In this document: piece after piece, positions 12,073 through 22,901 of the stretch
Layout of the letters: every line of letters begins with the position of its first letter
Position numbering within the stretch: the stretch's first letter is position 1
DNA from: Tetracentron sinense
Taxonomy: Eukaryota; Streptophyta; Magnoliopsida; Trochodendrales; Trochodendraceae
Direction: 5' to 3'
NCBI GenBank assembly: GCA_015143295.1
Contig: CM026574.1
Location: 8,372,938-8,436,937 of the forward strand
DNA length: 64,000 nucleotides
The notes under the pieces: model-generated
The model's database searches: none
Told to the model about the DNA's origin: nothing
Seen by the model: only the letters and a program-made list of their open reading frames with translations
Made by a program: the position numbers and the translations under genes

Positions 12073-12719
12073 TTTCTTATTAATGGTGCATTTGTAAATA
12101 ACTCAAGTTTGTCTTCAAGAATAGAATGTGTATACTCAATCTTTTTCCTATTAATGACATTTTTTCTTCTCACACAACCCCACAACTTAGAAAACTTCAC
12201 AACAAAATTTTCAGTAGGTATGTATGGTACAGCAAGACCTCAGTGCAATGCACGGGCACAAAGTAGGATGAGATAAACATGTATGTTCATATATTTTAAG
12301 AAGTGTGTGTATATGTGTGTGCAAGATAAGGAAGGAAAATCATCATAACTAATGAGATATGAAATGAAAAATACATTAACCGAAAAATACATTACCGGAG
12401 AATTATGAACTCTATATGTATCTTGTAATCTTCCAATCAATTGCGAAAATAGAAAAAAATTAGAAAGAATTTGTAATTAAAATCTAAAATCTGAAACTTT
12501 AGTTAGTATATAAACCTTAAAATCAAAACATCAAGCACCCCTAAAATCATTTGATTGAAAAGTAATAAACTTTGTAAGAGCATAGTGCAAATTTAGGAAA
12601 GTAGTCTATAGGGAAAAAATGAATGCAAAAATTTGATTTTTTTAAAAATCAAAATTGATAAAGTATAATTCTAAAATTGTAAGGTTTTTAATCTTCTATG
12701 AAATTCAGTTGGTATAAAA
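12073..12719. other. Gene-free AT-rich stretch
   Basis: No gene is seen. A GTGCAATGCACGGG motif at about 12243-12256 repeats the terminus-like core found at 2361 and 13188. The rest is AT-rich with TGTGTG runs near 12304-12322. Confidence 0.4.
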
Positions 12720-13880
12720 CATAAAACAAAAATATCATGAGACCAAATCCTCTATAGTGATAATTGGATTTTGGAAATCCGGTAATCACCCCTGAGGTCG
12801 CCACATGTCCCTTTTGAAACCCTTTAACTATGGTTAAGATCCACCCACTCCTAGTGTTCATCAACCCATCCCTTGGTTTTTAGAAAAAATATTAATTCTT
12901 TTTTTAATATTAAAAAAAAAAAGTATAAAGTGAGTAGTTAAGAGAGAGTATTTATGAGTCTCACTTAAGTGGAGTTGGGAGTTGGGGAGAGAGAGGAGGT
13001 CTTTGTTGAGTAGAAGAATCTATTGGGGTATGGGAGAGAGCTAATAATGGGAAGAGACAATGGGAAGTTAAAAGAGGTATTTATGGCTCTCACTATGTGA
13101 TGATGTGGCATCACAAATCTTAAAATGGAGATCAAAGAGGATGTCACCTAGGCATCCTATTTCTATAGTATATAGTACTAGCAGATACCCGTGCGATGCA
13201 CGGGATGCACAAAAAAAAATTAAGAGAAAAAAAGGAACCTAATTAAAATAACTTTTAATTATTAGTAAAACTATTAATAGAGTTCCCCCTCATTGCAATT
13301 CATCTTGGGACTTGGTTTTTTTTTTTTTTTGTTTGGATCTTGGGACTTGGTAGAGAGATAAGAATGGAGAGAGAAGCAAGGGAGAGTTAAGAGAGGGTAT
13401 TTATAGCTCCCATCAAGTGATGATGTGGCATCACAAATCTTAGAATGAAGATTAAAGAGGGATGCCACATAGGCATCCTAATTTCTTTAGTATATAGTAT
13501 AGATGAACCATAAAACAAAAATATCAAGAGACCAAATCCTCAACAGTGATAACCGGATTTGGCAAATCTGGTAATCACCCATGAGGTTGCCACGCGTCCT
13601 TTTTGAAATCCCTTAACTATGGTTAAGATCCACCCACTCCTAGGGTTCATCCACCCATCCTTGGTTTTTAGTATAAAGTGGATAGTTAAGAGAGGATATT
13701 TATGAGTCCTACTTAAATGGAGTTGAAACATGCGGAGAGAGAGGAGGTCTTTGTTGAGTAGAAGAATCTGTTGGGGTATGGGAGAAAATTAATAATGGGG
13801 AGAAAAAAAATGAGAAGTTAAGAGAGGGTATTTATGGCTCCCACTATGTGATGATGTGGCATCACATAGTGGGAGACCAC
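12720..13880. repeat. Cluster of related non-autonomous element copies
   Basis: A unit of about 400 bases occurs at 12720-13150 and again at 13503-13880, with a third partial copy at about 13375-13500. Shared words include GGTAATCACCC(C/A)TGAGGT, CTATGGTTAAGATCCACCC and GATGATGTGGCATCACA. The copy at 13375-13500 ends with the hairpin GGATGCC-ACATA-GGCATCC (about 13456-13474). A 14-base-arm hairpin (CCCACTATGTGATG) lies at 13841-13874. These are MITE or Helitron-like repeats; the class is uncertain. Minus-strand open frames inside are chance ORFs. Confidence 0.65.
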
Positions 13881-14321
13881 TCGATTGGAAAGTGAGTTTT
13901 GGGACATCAAGCTGCCTACATGCTTATCTCCGGAAGAGGCAAATAAGGGGGCTTCACCCAAATGCTAAATCTTAAGCACCATAGCGCTGGTGTGATATTT
14001 TGATTTTTCGACCTGGATTGGTGGGCTACTTTAAAAGACTTAATATGAGCAAATTACCCATCATATAGCTTAAAATATATATTATGATTGTATATACCAA
14101 TCCACTCACTTCAAATCATTATCCCTTACAACCCATGCATTATTATTCATTTTATATGCCCCTTATTCGTCTTAATATATGATAGTCCCATCAAAACACC
14201 ATGTGATTTGAATCTATGATTTGAATTTGATATGTGATATGGCCTGAGAGATAGTCTTTGAACTACTTGGATTAGAAAACTAATTATGATATTTTCCATT
14301 ACTCTTTGCATCTACCTAGAG
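13881..14321. other. Gene-free spacer
   Basis: Nothing recognisable was seen. Composition is AT-rich with no long ORF. Confidence 0.4.
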
Positions 14322-14541
14322 GCTCAGGATTGTCTATGGCATAAGCCAGGAAAATGGTCTCGGCCTTCCAAACATAACCAACATGTGGCGATATATAGGA
14401 GAGAAGTCATTTCTTTTTCTCCCAATGTTTTTGACTTCTCCCAACTTGATATATCTCCCTCTTTTTTATCGCCACATGTCGGTTGATGTGTGGAGCCGGA
14501 GACCATTTTTCTGGCATCTGGCAAAGACAATCCTGAGCCTT
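14322..14541. mobile_element. Foldback MITE
   Basis: The two halves pair with each other over most of the 220 bases. The outer arms start GGCTCAGGATTGTCT and continue through AAAATGGTCTC. The inner arms share GGCGATATATA / TATATCTCC and GAAGTCATTT / GACTTCTCCC words. Short ORFs on both strands exist only because of the hairpin. The end sequence and the GACTTCTCCC core recur in the element at 42539-42835, so the two belong to one family. Confidence 0.75.
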
Positions 14542-14768
14542 ATCTAGATCGTTTGCAAGGATATGGATGCACACCTTAGCACCTGGAATATGTATATTAA
14601 ATTGTACTAGTAAAGGTGCACGTGCTTTACATGAATTATTATTTTTATTAAAATATAATTATTTATTAAAAATTATAATAATATTAAACATTATAAAAAA
14701 AATTAATAAGAACAAGCGAGCATGAAATAACAAATTAGCAATTCATTTTTCAATATATAATTTTAATC

Positions 14769-14979
14769 ATGGAGTTGGATGGTAAACACGTTTTGAAGGA
14801 TGAAGTAAGAGAGCACCCAAACCCTCCCAGAACATCCTTTTCATTACATCCTATTACTGCTATTTCTTCAGCTACCGTGCCGTTGTCTCATCCACCAGCT
14901 CCTGGAATCCAGTCGTTGGCACAGTCCTATTTTCATAATAGACCGCATTTGCATGCTTCAACTGCCATTGTTATGGAGG
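14769..14979 (+). CDS. Possible first exon of an unknown gene
   Basis: A frame of about 70 codons starts at ATG 14769. It is proline- and serine-rich with a histidine-rich end, and it runs to ATGGAG followed by a good donor, GTATGCC. It is less AT-rich than its neighbours. The protein is not recognised and no second exon was found before the repeats that follow, so it may be an exon remnant or a captured fragment. Confidence 0.25.
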
Positions 14980-16585
14980 TATGCCAACCTACTTATGCCC
15001 TATTTCTTTTTGGTTTTCTTTGGTTATTATTATAATTGTGTTAAACTACTTAGAATTTAACTTTCCACCACCTCATTTGAATTCAGGAGGAGAACCTAAT
15101 ATAAATCTACTTATATTCCAATCCAATCAGGATTAAGAATACAACATTTACGTAATAGTTTGTCATGGGTCTCACATAGTAAAAGAGTCCTCAGTCTCTA
15201 GGTCTATTTTTTGAGATGAGCAATGATTAGCGGACCTCGGTCCTCTTCTTCTCGTACCCTATCTTAACTAAATTAAAGTTAAGATTTTTATTTATTTTTT
15301 CTTCTAAAAACCAAGGTTGGATTGCTTAACCTTAGGGGTGAGTGAATCTTAACCACAATTGGAAAATACTTAAAAGTAGCGCGTGGAGTAATGAAGACGG
15401 GCATTTCGTTACATAGTGAAACCACAAGTATGTTAAGTATTTTCCTTTTGAGATCGGATAACTTTTGATGGAAATCCACAACTTTTGAATATGAGCTCTG
15501 TTCATATGAATCATATTTAAACTCTAATAATAGTAATAAGTTGGAAGGCCGGATCTAGGAAAATGGGTGACCCACTAACCCAAATTTTGATAAAGATTAA
15601 CACTCTAAAAATTTGCAGAAGTAAAATCAAACATGAGATACCAGGATTGGTGAAATATGTGAATATGGATTCAACCATGGTTGTGACTTTATCTTCTCTA
15701 ACGGGTCTAAGAGCTTCAAGATTACAAACCTCTCCAACTTCCGCTAAATTTTGCGGCCGATCTACTTCTATGTCTATCTGCTAATTGTTGATCTTTCTCC
15801 TTAAGCACTAGTTTTGAGATGCCTATTGTCTCCCCCTCCACCACAGCCTCAAGGTTTGGTTGATTGGCTAGTCGCTCTGATGGTGATCATCTCGGTAGTT
15901 TTACCATGAACACCACCGCAGCCTTACAGCAACCCTGTAGGGATTGGGTAAAATACGCAGATCATGCACAAAATCCTCATTGCTTGGTTCTTCATCAATC
16001 ATCATAGAACTCGCGGAAATTGAATTACACCCATCTTGAACAACTTCAATCTGGTGGGATTCATCGTTCACCATCATCTATTGATATGATTAACATATTA
16101 ATTAAGAGTTATCTTCTAATTAGAATTTGTAGAGTTTTAGGTTATTGTAAAGACTAAAGAATAGAAAGAGTTATCTTCTAATTAGATTTTGTAGAGTTTT
16201 AGGATATTGTAAAGACTAAAGATTTAATAGATACAATAAGTTAATATTTTTAATTAAATGTTACTGAGGTCTAAATAGAGTTTAGTATTCTCCTTGTACT
16301 TTTATTAGTAGAATGATATATAAATTTATAATATAGCATATTTAATAAGTATAATGATATATTAGTGTTCATTATATATATATATACTAAAATGATATCA
16401 ATATCAAATTCAATTATTGTTGTAATTAAAATAATAAGGCCGAGTGACCATGCAATGCTCGAAAACGAAAGAATTTATCATTTTATACTCAGTTTCAACA
16501 TATTTACTAGATAATGTTTTAGTGGCATTTTCGTAAATACAAAAAATGTAAAAAGATTATTTTGGCCTTCTTAAGTTAGTAGAAA
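14980..16585. other. Gene-free stretch with a 62-bp tandem duplication
   Basis: No gene is supported. At about 15290-15365 lies a reversed copy of the TTAAGATTCACTC-containing repeat family common in the 40-48 kb belt. At 16106-16229 a unit of about 62 bases (GAGTTATCTTCTAATTAG and onward) is repeated twice. A TA-rich run lies at 16372-16386. Confidence 0.45.
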
Positions 16586-16723
16586 AGCCAAAAAAAAAAT
16601 TTGAATGTTAGGGTTTCTTCGCGTATTGCTCTGGTGATTTCGACATTAACGATAAGCAAATCTCTTTCAACGCCGGCAACCATGGCCACGTCCACCCTTT
16701 CGGCAAGAATGTATTGAAAAGGG
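16586..16723 (-). pseudogene. Downstream half of an ORF split by element 1
   Basis: The minus strand reads as an open frame of about 45 codons directly up to the LTR junction at 16723. If element 1 and one copy of the flanking AAGGG are removed, this frame continues in phase with the 34-codon frame at 29487-29587, giving roughly 80 codons without a stop. The protein is not recognised. The fit may be chance, since each half is short, but both halves are open and in phase at the exact insertion point. Confidence 0.35.
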
Positions 16724-16755
16724 TGTTGCCCAAGTATTGACCATAAAGGAAGGGT

Positions 16756-16776
16756 GGGGGGGGGGGGGGGGGGGGG
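16756..16776. repeat. Poly-G run of 21 in one LTR only
   Basis: Twenty-one G residues (plus strand) replace a short G-poor stretch of the sister LTR (near 27880, GGAAGAGTGAATAGGG). This is a homopolymer expansion or an assembly artefact. Confidence 0.8.
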
Positions 16777-17518
16777 TGAATAGAGTCTTGGCAAATTTAA
16801 AATTTATACTTTGGGTCTTTATGTGGAATTTAAACAATCAAAGTATTTGCAACTAATAGTTGTAAGAGATGCACAACATAAAATTAAAGGAAAGAATTAG
16901 AGAAGCAAACACAGAGATTTGTTATCGAGGTCCGGCAAATCCAGCCTACTCCCCACCTCAAGCTTTTCTTGCTAGAGGGTTTACCATGATTCATTAATTG
17001 TACAGACTCCTTCCAGGTGAAGCTCAAATAGTTTACAATCTCTATTGCAGGTCGAGACAAAACATTTACAATCCCTCTTCTAGGTCAGGATAGAACCTTT
17101 ACAGGCAAGAGCACAACCCTCACTTGACTTATTTGAAGCTACAACTTTAGTTGTAAGAATCCATCGATTCTTGATTTCTCTTTACAAATTTGGATTTGGA
17201 TTTTCAATCCGAAGTAATTCTCCTGATGTGAGCTAGATAAGATTTGAATAACACTCTTTGTGACTCTAAAATCTCCCAACAGATGGAGTTAAATAGTTCA
17301 AGAACAGAGTATTTGGGGATTTTGGGTTTTTCACTAGGATTATGAGAAAATCAGCTTGCAGTGAATGAGGAATGTTTATGGAATGATCATTAGTTTTGTT
17401 TCATTAATCTGAGTTCTCCTTTTATAGCTCAAACAATTTTATGGCAAGTAGAAGATCATTTAATGCAATCTTCCCGTTTAAAAATAGCCGTTAAGGAGCA
17501 TTAATTGCATTTTTCGGG

Positions 17519-17822
17519 TCATCTAGTCGACTGGATGATCGCAATGGCCAGGTTACATTTCTAGCCTTTGTCTAGTCGTCTGGATGACTCCATCCAGTCG
17601 TTTGGATGGTGCCTTTTTATACCAAATCCATTTTTCAATACTTTTAAAGATTTGGTTGATTTCCAAAGTCTTTAACTTTATTTTGGAAGGATAATAAACA
17701 TCTTTTATGATCTTTAAAATGATCTAAAATGATTTTCAAATGGATCAAAAGATCCAGAGGTTAGAACAGAATTTTTGGCCTATCTAGTCGTCTGGATGAG
17801 TCCATCTAGTCGACTGGATGAT
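17519..17822. repeat. Paired CTAGTCGACTGGATGA motifs in 3' LTR (element 1)
   Basis: Two pairs of near-palindromes built on CTAGTCG(A/T)CTGGATGA occur at about 17521-17612 and 17781-17821, members joined by a short spacer such as CTCCAT. The same pairs occur in the 5' LTR (28621-28732 and 28908-28948) and again upstream of the accessory ORF. They lie on the U3 side of the TATA motif or downstream in R/U5 depending on the pair. A role in transcription or packaging is inference. Confidence 0.75.
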
Positions 17823-18340
17823 GTTATATATATTTTTTAATTCTTCTTTTCATAACCTAAAAGATGAGATTGAATTCCAAGGTTTTGTACCTTATCTTTG
17901 TGAATCGAAGTATTTGAGTTTTTCAACAACCAACTATTGAGGATTTTTTTGCAAAAGTCTTAAGCACTCTCAAAAACTGAAAAGTAAACTTTTTAAACCT
18001 TCTTGAGAGTTTTCAAACTTGAATCTTGGATCTTCAATAGTGGTTCCATTCCTGAGATCTTCCAAGATATCTTTTTCATCTTTTTATGGAGTTTAGCATG
18101 AACTTCAATTTGGTCTTCTAAGATGATTGAAGCTTCTTTTGACTTTGACTACTTTGTACTTCTTTCATTTGATTTAGATGACAATTCCATGACTTTTGAG
18201 TTGAATGGTTAGCTAATGCTTTTGTACACTGTTTTTCATAAGCACTTAAAGAGGACATTAGTAATATAAAATTCATTTCATTATTTAAGTTGTCATCAAA
18301 ATTAATTAGGGTCCCTAAGGTTGTAACTTTTAGGCTAACA

Positions 18341-18356
18341 ATCTCTCCCTTTTTGA
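18341..18356 (-). promoter_or_regulatory. Polypurine tract, element 1
   Basis: On the minus strand AAAAAGGGAGAGAT lies directly before the 3' LTR start TGTTAGCC. This is the expected plus-strand DNA primer site. The identical tract precedes the LTR of element 2 (54760-54775). Confidence 0.9.
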
Positions 18357-18663
18357 TGATGACACAAATAATGAAATGAACTGGGATTAAGCTCTCCCTC
18401 AACATGTAACTACCTTTAAAATTTTGAGGTAAACTCCCCCTAAACATATGCATTATAAACCATATGTCATTCATAACATTTTTTTGGCATTTTGTTTAGA
18501 AATCATTCAAGATATGTCATGTGAAGAATAGTTAAGTATAAAGAGTCAAAATATAAGACATGCCATATATATGTTCAACAAAAAGGATTACAAGAGTTTC
18601 AAGTCATATATGCCAAAAAAGATAAAAAAAAATTACATATTAGTCATTGTCATTCTCTTTTTA

Positions 18664-20315
18664 TTACATTTTACTCCCCCTGACATCATAAAAAAGAAGT
18701 AAAAAATACATAAAAAGTCTAACTCGAGGAGCTTGAGTCACTGGAATCACTGATGAGTCAGAAGTGATTATTTGTAGCTTGGAGGACTCTAGTTCTTTTG
18801 ATGAGGAGGGTTCCTTTGGTTTAACCACTTGAAAGGTTTGTTTCTTCACATTAGAAACTTCGAGTGCCAGCTCAGTTACCTGAGTAGCAATCGTGTGCAC
18901 AATAGGAGCCCGAACTCCAATCACAGTAGCCATCTACTGAACCATAGAGCCCTATGCCCTGAGATGTTGATCCGAAGAGTCAATCCTTCCTCTGATATGG
19001 GAAAATCCACTCTCTAATCTGTCAAACTGTTCTGCATTGTCAAGGGCTTTCCTTTCTATAAGAGATGTATGGCATCTACTCTGTTCTTTACTATATCCAA
19101 CTCAACACTCAAATCCTCAAGCCTAGCTTCAGTAGCCTCAGATCTAACTCTGCTATCTGAATGAAGTCCAACTACTTGTGTCTCTAGAGATGCTAGCCTC
19201 TCTCTAACCTCGAACGGAAAGCTGAGCATGCTTGAGCTAAGTCAAACAATCTTCCCCATCATTAGGCTGAGAAGATCAGTGTCAAGAGATGATCTAGAAG
19301 GGAGCTCATGCTGACTGGAAGATCCTCCTATCTCAAACAGATGTATAGATGCTCTAGGAGGTGATGGCACAGGAGATGGTAGTGGAGACAAGGCTGGAGA
19401 TTGAGTCTCTGCTGCTACTGCTACTAGGGTCTAAAATGGTATAGATGGAGATGATGGACCAGGAGCAGAAGTGGTCTCTGGAGCAATAGGGTCTGAAACA
19501 GCTAGAGAAGAGATAATGGGGTCACTAATGGGAACTGTCTCAGAGGCAGGAGGAGTTGTAGATGGCTGACTAGCCGGAGCACATGTAGAAGACTGGGTAA
19601 GGGATGGCTTAGGTACCCAGGCTTTCATGACATTGTGTCATTGATAGCCCATTCTCATGAGGGTAGGGGGACCATAGTAGTCACTAGCAGTAGAGACTAT
19701 TTTATTAGAGAAGGAGTCCAAAGGTAGGTTAAAATATTTAAAAACACTAGTGAGAGTTTTGCCATAGGGAAGGCAGGCACTTTTTTTCTTCTCACTGTCT
19801 ACCATAGTGTGCATGATGAGATATGAAAGATCAATGTGTTGTTTGGTGAGGATGCACCACATAAGAAATACATCAAGATAAGAGAGGTATTTCCTACTAC
19901 CAGATTTAGGAATCGAATTGTAGGATATGATGTGGTGGATGATGTTAGCCTCAAGAGTGAGGTCTTTGGTAATGGGTTTGAATGGCTCAATGATGTCTTT
20001 ATTTAAACATATGAGTTTTAGGGCTTCTAGAGGACTGAACCCTTCATGGACAGTCCATTCGTTGAGTGTGTAGGATTTGAAATCCTTGTTTGGAAGTCCA
20101 AGAAGAGTGGTGAATTCACCAAGGGAAAGAGCAATTTCCCTTCCACAAAGGTAAGAAGAAATTCGGTGGGTGGAGGAGTCGTATTCAAAATGGGTGTGGA
20201 AGAGCTTGACTAGTTCAGGATACATTGGCTCACTGGATGTGAGAAAAGTGAGCCATTTTAGAGCTTTGAAGTGCTCAATGATGAGTTTGAAATGATCAGG
20301 TAAATTGGGAATTTC
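18664..20315 (-). pseudogene. Element 1 accessory ORF (env-position ORF), decayed
   Basis: This lies between RNase H and the 3' LTR on the element's sense strand. From about 20315 it reads a globular domain with MYPELVKLFHTHF, a GLPN motif, a WTVHEGFSPLEALKLICLNKD segment, MWCILTKQHIDL and LPYGKTLTSVFKYF. A proline/serine/threonine-rich linker follows (19628-19300), then a heptad-rich segment (RLASLETQVVGLHS, EATEARLEDLSVELD). Stops occur at 19635 and 19431 and a frameshift near 19050. Its partner in element 2 (55272-57320) has the same order. The N-terminal domain resembles the family annotated as putative plant transposon protein. The position matches the env-like ORF reported for some Sireviruses, but I see no signal peptide or membrane segment. 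Confidence 0.75.
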
Positions 20316-20325
20316 AGAGGTTATA

Positions 20326-20560
20326 TTTATAACCTAGTCCATTTAGATGATTTGGATGACTCCATCTAGTCGGCGGGATGGACATAACTTTTAAACTTTC
20401 CTAAATTTCAATTATCTAGTCGACTAGATGACTCCATCTAGTCGACTAGATAGAAAAAAAATCTGAAAATTTACTGTTTGGTTCTAAAACCAATTTTGAC
20501 AAATTTTCCTCTTATCTAGTCATTTGGATGACTCCATCTAGTCGACAGGATAGAAGAAAA
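20326..20560. repeat. Paired palindromes upstream of accessory ORF (element 1)
   Basis: Three pairs occur. The best is two perfect 16-base palindromes ATCTAGTCGACTAGAT at 20414-20429 and 20436-20451, separated by GACTCC. Weaker pairs lie at about 20338-20385 and 20514-20552. They have the same core as the LTR pairs. They lie in the gap between RNase H and the accessory ORF, where a subgenomic promoter or processing signal could act. Confidence 0.85.
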
Positions 20561-20759
20561 AATCAAAATTTTTTTTGTTTTATTCTAAATCCAATCACCT
20601 ATACATTTTTCATTTATTAACCATTTCAGTACATCTTTGAAGCATCATTAATTGATTTAAATCAATATTTTGATAATAATTTTGATAATTTAACTTATAT
20701 TATTAAATAATAGCTTGAAGCACTAAGCTCATTTTCATTCAACTTTTAGCATTCCTAGG

Positions 20760-21340
20760 TATCACTTGATATCATAAATGATCATTAAGCCTTCCTATCC
20801 CTAGTTCTCTTCTCGAGGAACTAAATCTGTCATATTGAAGTGGTATTGTAAATATATCTGTAAGTTGGTTATTTGTATCAACAAATTTTAACACAACATC
20901 CCTATTTTGAACATGATCTCTTATAAAGTGATATATGATCTCAATGTGTTTAGTTCTTGAGTGTTGAATGAGATTTTTAGTCATGCAAATGACACTAGTG
21001 TTATCACATTTAATTGAAATTTTAGTATAGAAAAGTTTAAAGTCTTCCAAATATTGTTTCATGTATAGAGTTTAAGCATAACAACTTCCAGCTGCTACAT
21101 TCTCAGCCTCAGCCGTAGATAGAGCTACTGAATTTTGTTTTTTGCTAAACCATGAAACAAGTGAGTGTCCTAAGAAGTGACAAGTGTCACTAGTGCTTTT
21201 ACTATCAACTTTACACCTAACAAAGTTAGTATCTAAATAACTAATTACGTGAAGTAAAGTGTCTTTAGGATACCATATGTGATTCTTTTGGACAAGATTG
21301 AAATCTAAGCACATATGCAAACACTAAACATTATGTCAGG
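20760..21340 (-). pseudogene. Element 1 RNase H
   Basis: The minus frames 21072-21320 and 20772-21062 carry the copia RNase H hallmarks VDSKSTSDTCHFLGHSLVSW, KKQNSVALSTAEAE, a KCDNTSVICMTKN block and a RTKHIEIIYHFIRDHV block. A stop separates the two frames. Just upstream, the usual block after the SRPDIMFSV motif is shortened (CICA then DFNLVQKNHIWYPK), so about 25 residues are missing compared with element 2. Confidence 0.85.
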
Positions 21341-22450
21341 CCTGCTTGCTGTCAGATAGAGCAAACTTCCTATAATGCATCTATATTGTTTCTCATCAAC
21401 ATTTTTGCCTTTATCATCTTTGTCAAGTTTGGTTGATGGACTCGTAGGAATAACAATTTCTTTAGTATTTTCCATACCAAACTTCTTAAGTAACTCTCTA
21501 GTATACTTGGCTTGATTAATAAAGGTTCCTTATTTAGTTTACTTAATTTGAAGTCGAAGGAAGAAAGCTAATTCTCCTATCATACTCATTTCAAATTTAT
21601 CTTGCATTGTTTTAGCAAACTTTTGATATAGAGATTCATTAGTTGACCCAAATATGATGTCATCTACATATATTTGAATTATTGGCATATCATCATTTTT
21701 AATCCATCCTGCATTGTTTTATCAAACTTTTGACATAGAGATTCATTAGCTGACCCAAATATGATGTCATCTACATATATTTGAATTATTAGCATATTTT
21801 TATTTTTTGTCATTACAAATAAAGTTGTATCTATTTTTTCTTTAATAAATCTATTTTCAATCAAGAAACTACATAACCTATCATACTAAGCTCTAAGAGT
21901 TTGCTTTAATCCATATAAGTCTTTTGTTAATTTGAATACATGATGAGAAAATTTATGATCTTCAAAGCAAGAGGCTTGTTCAACATATACTTCTTCTGAA
22001 ATATACTCATTCAAGAATGTACTTTTTACATCCATTTGGAATAGCTTCAATTCCTTATGACTTGCAAATGCAAGTAACATTTTTAGAGCTTCTAATCTAG
22101 CAACTGAGGCAAAAGTTTTCTCATAATCTATGCTCTCTTCTTGGTTGTAACCTTGAGCTACCAATCTTGTTTCGTTTTTTAGTATATTTACAAATTCATC
22201 ATTTTTATTCATAAAGATTCATTTAGTACTAATGGTAGATTTATCTTTTGGCGTAGATATTAAATCCCATACTTGGTTCTCATCAAATTGATTTAATTCT
22301 TCTACCATAGCAATGCCCCATGATTCATCTTCAATGACTTCCATGACATTTTTTGGCTCAATTTGAGATAGAAAAACAAAGTTATTAATTATGTTTCTTC
22401 TTGTTCTAACCTCTTGTTCCATATTCCCAAGTATTAGTTCTTTATGATCT
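21341..22450 (-). pseudogene. Element 1 reverse transcriptase
   Basis: Frames 22219-22422, 21886-22212 and 21679-21864 hold the copia RT blocks: VEELNQFDENQVWDL, RLVAQGYNQEESIDYEKTFA, QMDVKSTFLNEYISEEVYVEQ, LYGLKQ and the catalytic QIYVDDIIFGS. A tandem duplication with a 107-base period (equivalent positions 21603 and 21710) repeats the YVDD region and shifts the frame. A stop replaces a residue near 21886. The enzyme cannot be made from this copy. Confidence 0.88.
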
Positions 22451-22458
22451 TTTATTAA

Positions 22459-22901
22459 TTTTCATCCCTTAGGAAGTTGATATGAATCTTCATCATCATT
22501 ATCTTCCTCATTTTCAACTTCAATGAGTTTATCATTGGTGGAGGCTTCTTTATCTTGTTTTTCTTGACCTATTTCTTTTATTTCTATGTTTGAGATGTCT
22601 TTTGATATTTTCTCTATTTTATCATCTATCTCATCTTTATTATTTTGAGTCTTTTCAAATGGGTTTGATTCATCAAACACCATATTGATAGATTCTTTTA
22701 TTGCCAAAGATTTCTTGTTAAAGACTCTATATGTTTTGCTATTAATGGAATACCATAGAAAGATTCCTTCAAGTGATTTAGGATCAAATCTCTTTAGATG
22801 GTGTTTGTCATTTAATATGAAACATTTACATCCAAATACCTTAAAGTACCCTATATATGATGTTCTTCCTTTCCAAAGCTCATAGGGGGCCTTATTCAAT
22901 T
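22459..22901 (-). pseudogene. Element 1 integrase C-terminal part and connector
   Basis: The frame starts in LNKAPYELWKGRTSYIGYF, continues through VFGCKCFILND, the GIFLWYS...KTYRVFNKK stretch typical of the copia integrase C-terminus, then an acidic lysine/glutamate-rich connector to RT. The first codons of this frame (MKVLGFY) are contributed by the inserted solo LTR and are not part of the integrase. The rest of the integrase lies beyond the insertion. Confidence 0.88.

Larger units (their letters stand above)
16724..18340 (-). repeat. Element 1, 3' LTR
   Basis: On the minus strand it starts TGTTAGCC and ends GGGCAACA, the TG...CA ends of an LTR. It aligns throughout with 27848-29486. A TATA-like CTATAAAAGG lies on the minus strand at about 17418-17427. 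It differs from the 5' LTR by small indels and by a poly-G run near its end. Confidence 0.93.

Noticed and set aside
12965..13731. Several 60-codon minus ORFs with similar sequence
   Set aside because: Their similarity comes from repeated copies of one non-coding element, and the frames have no domain.
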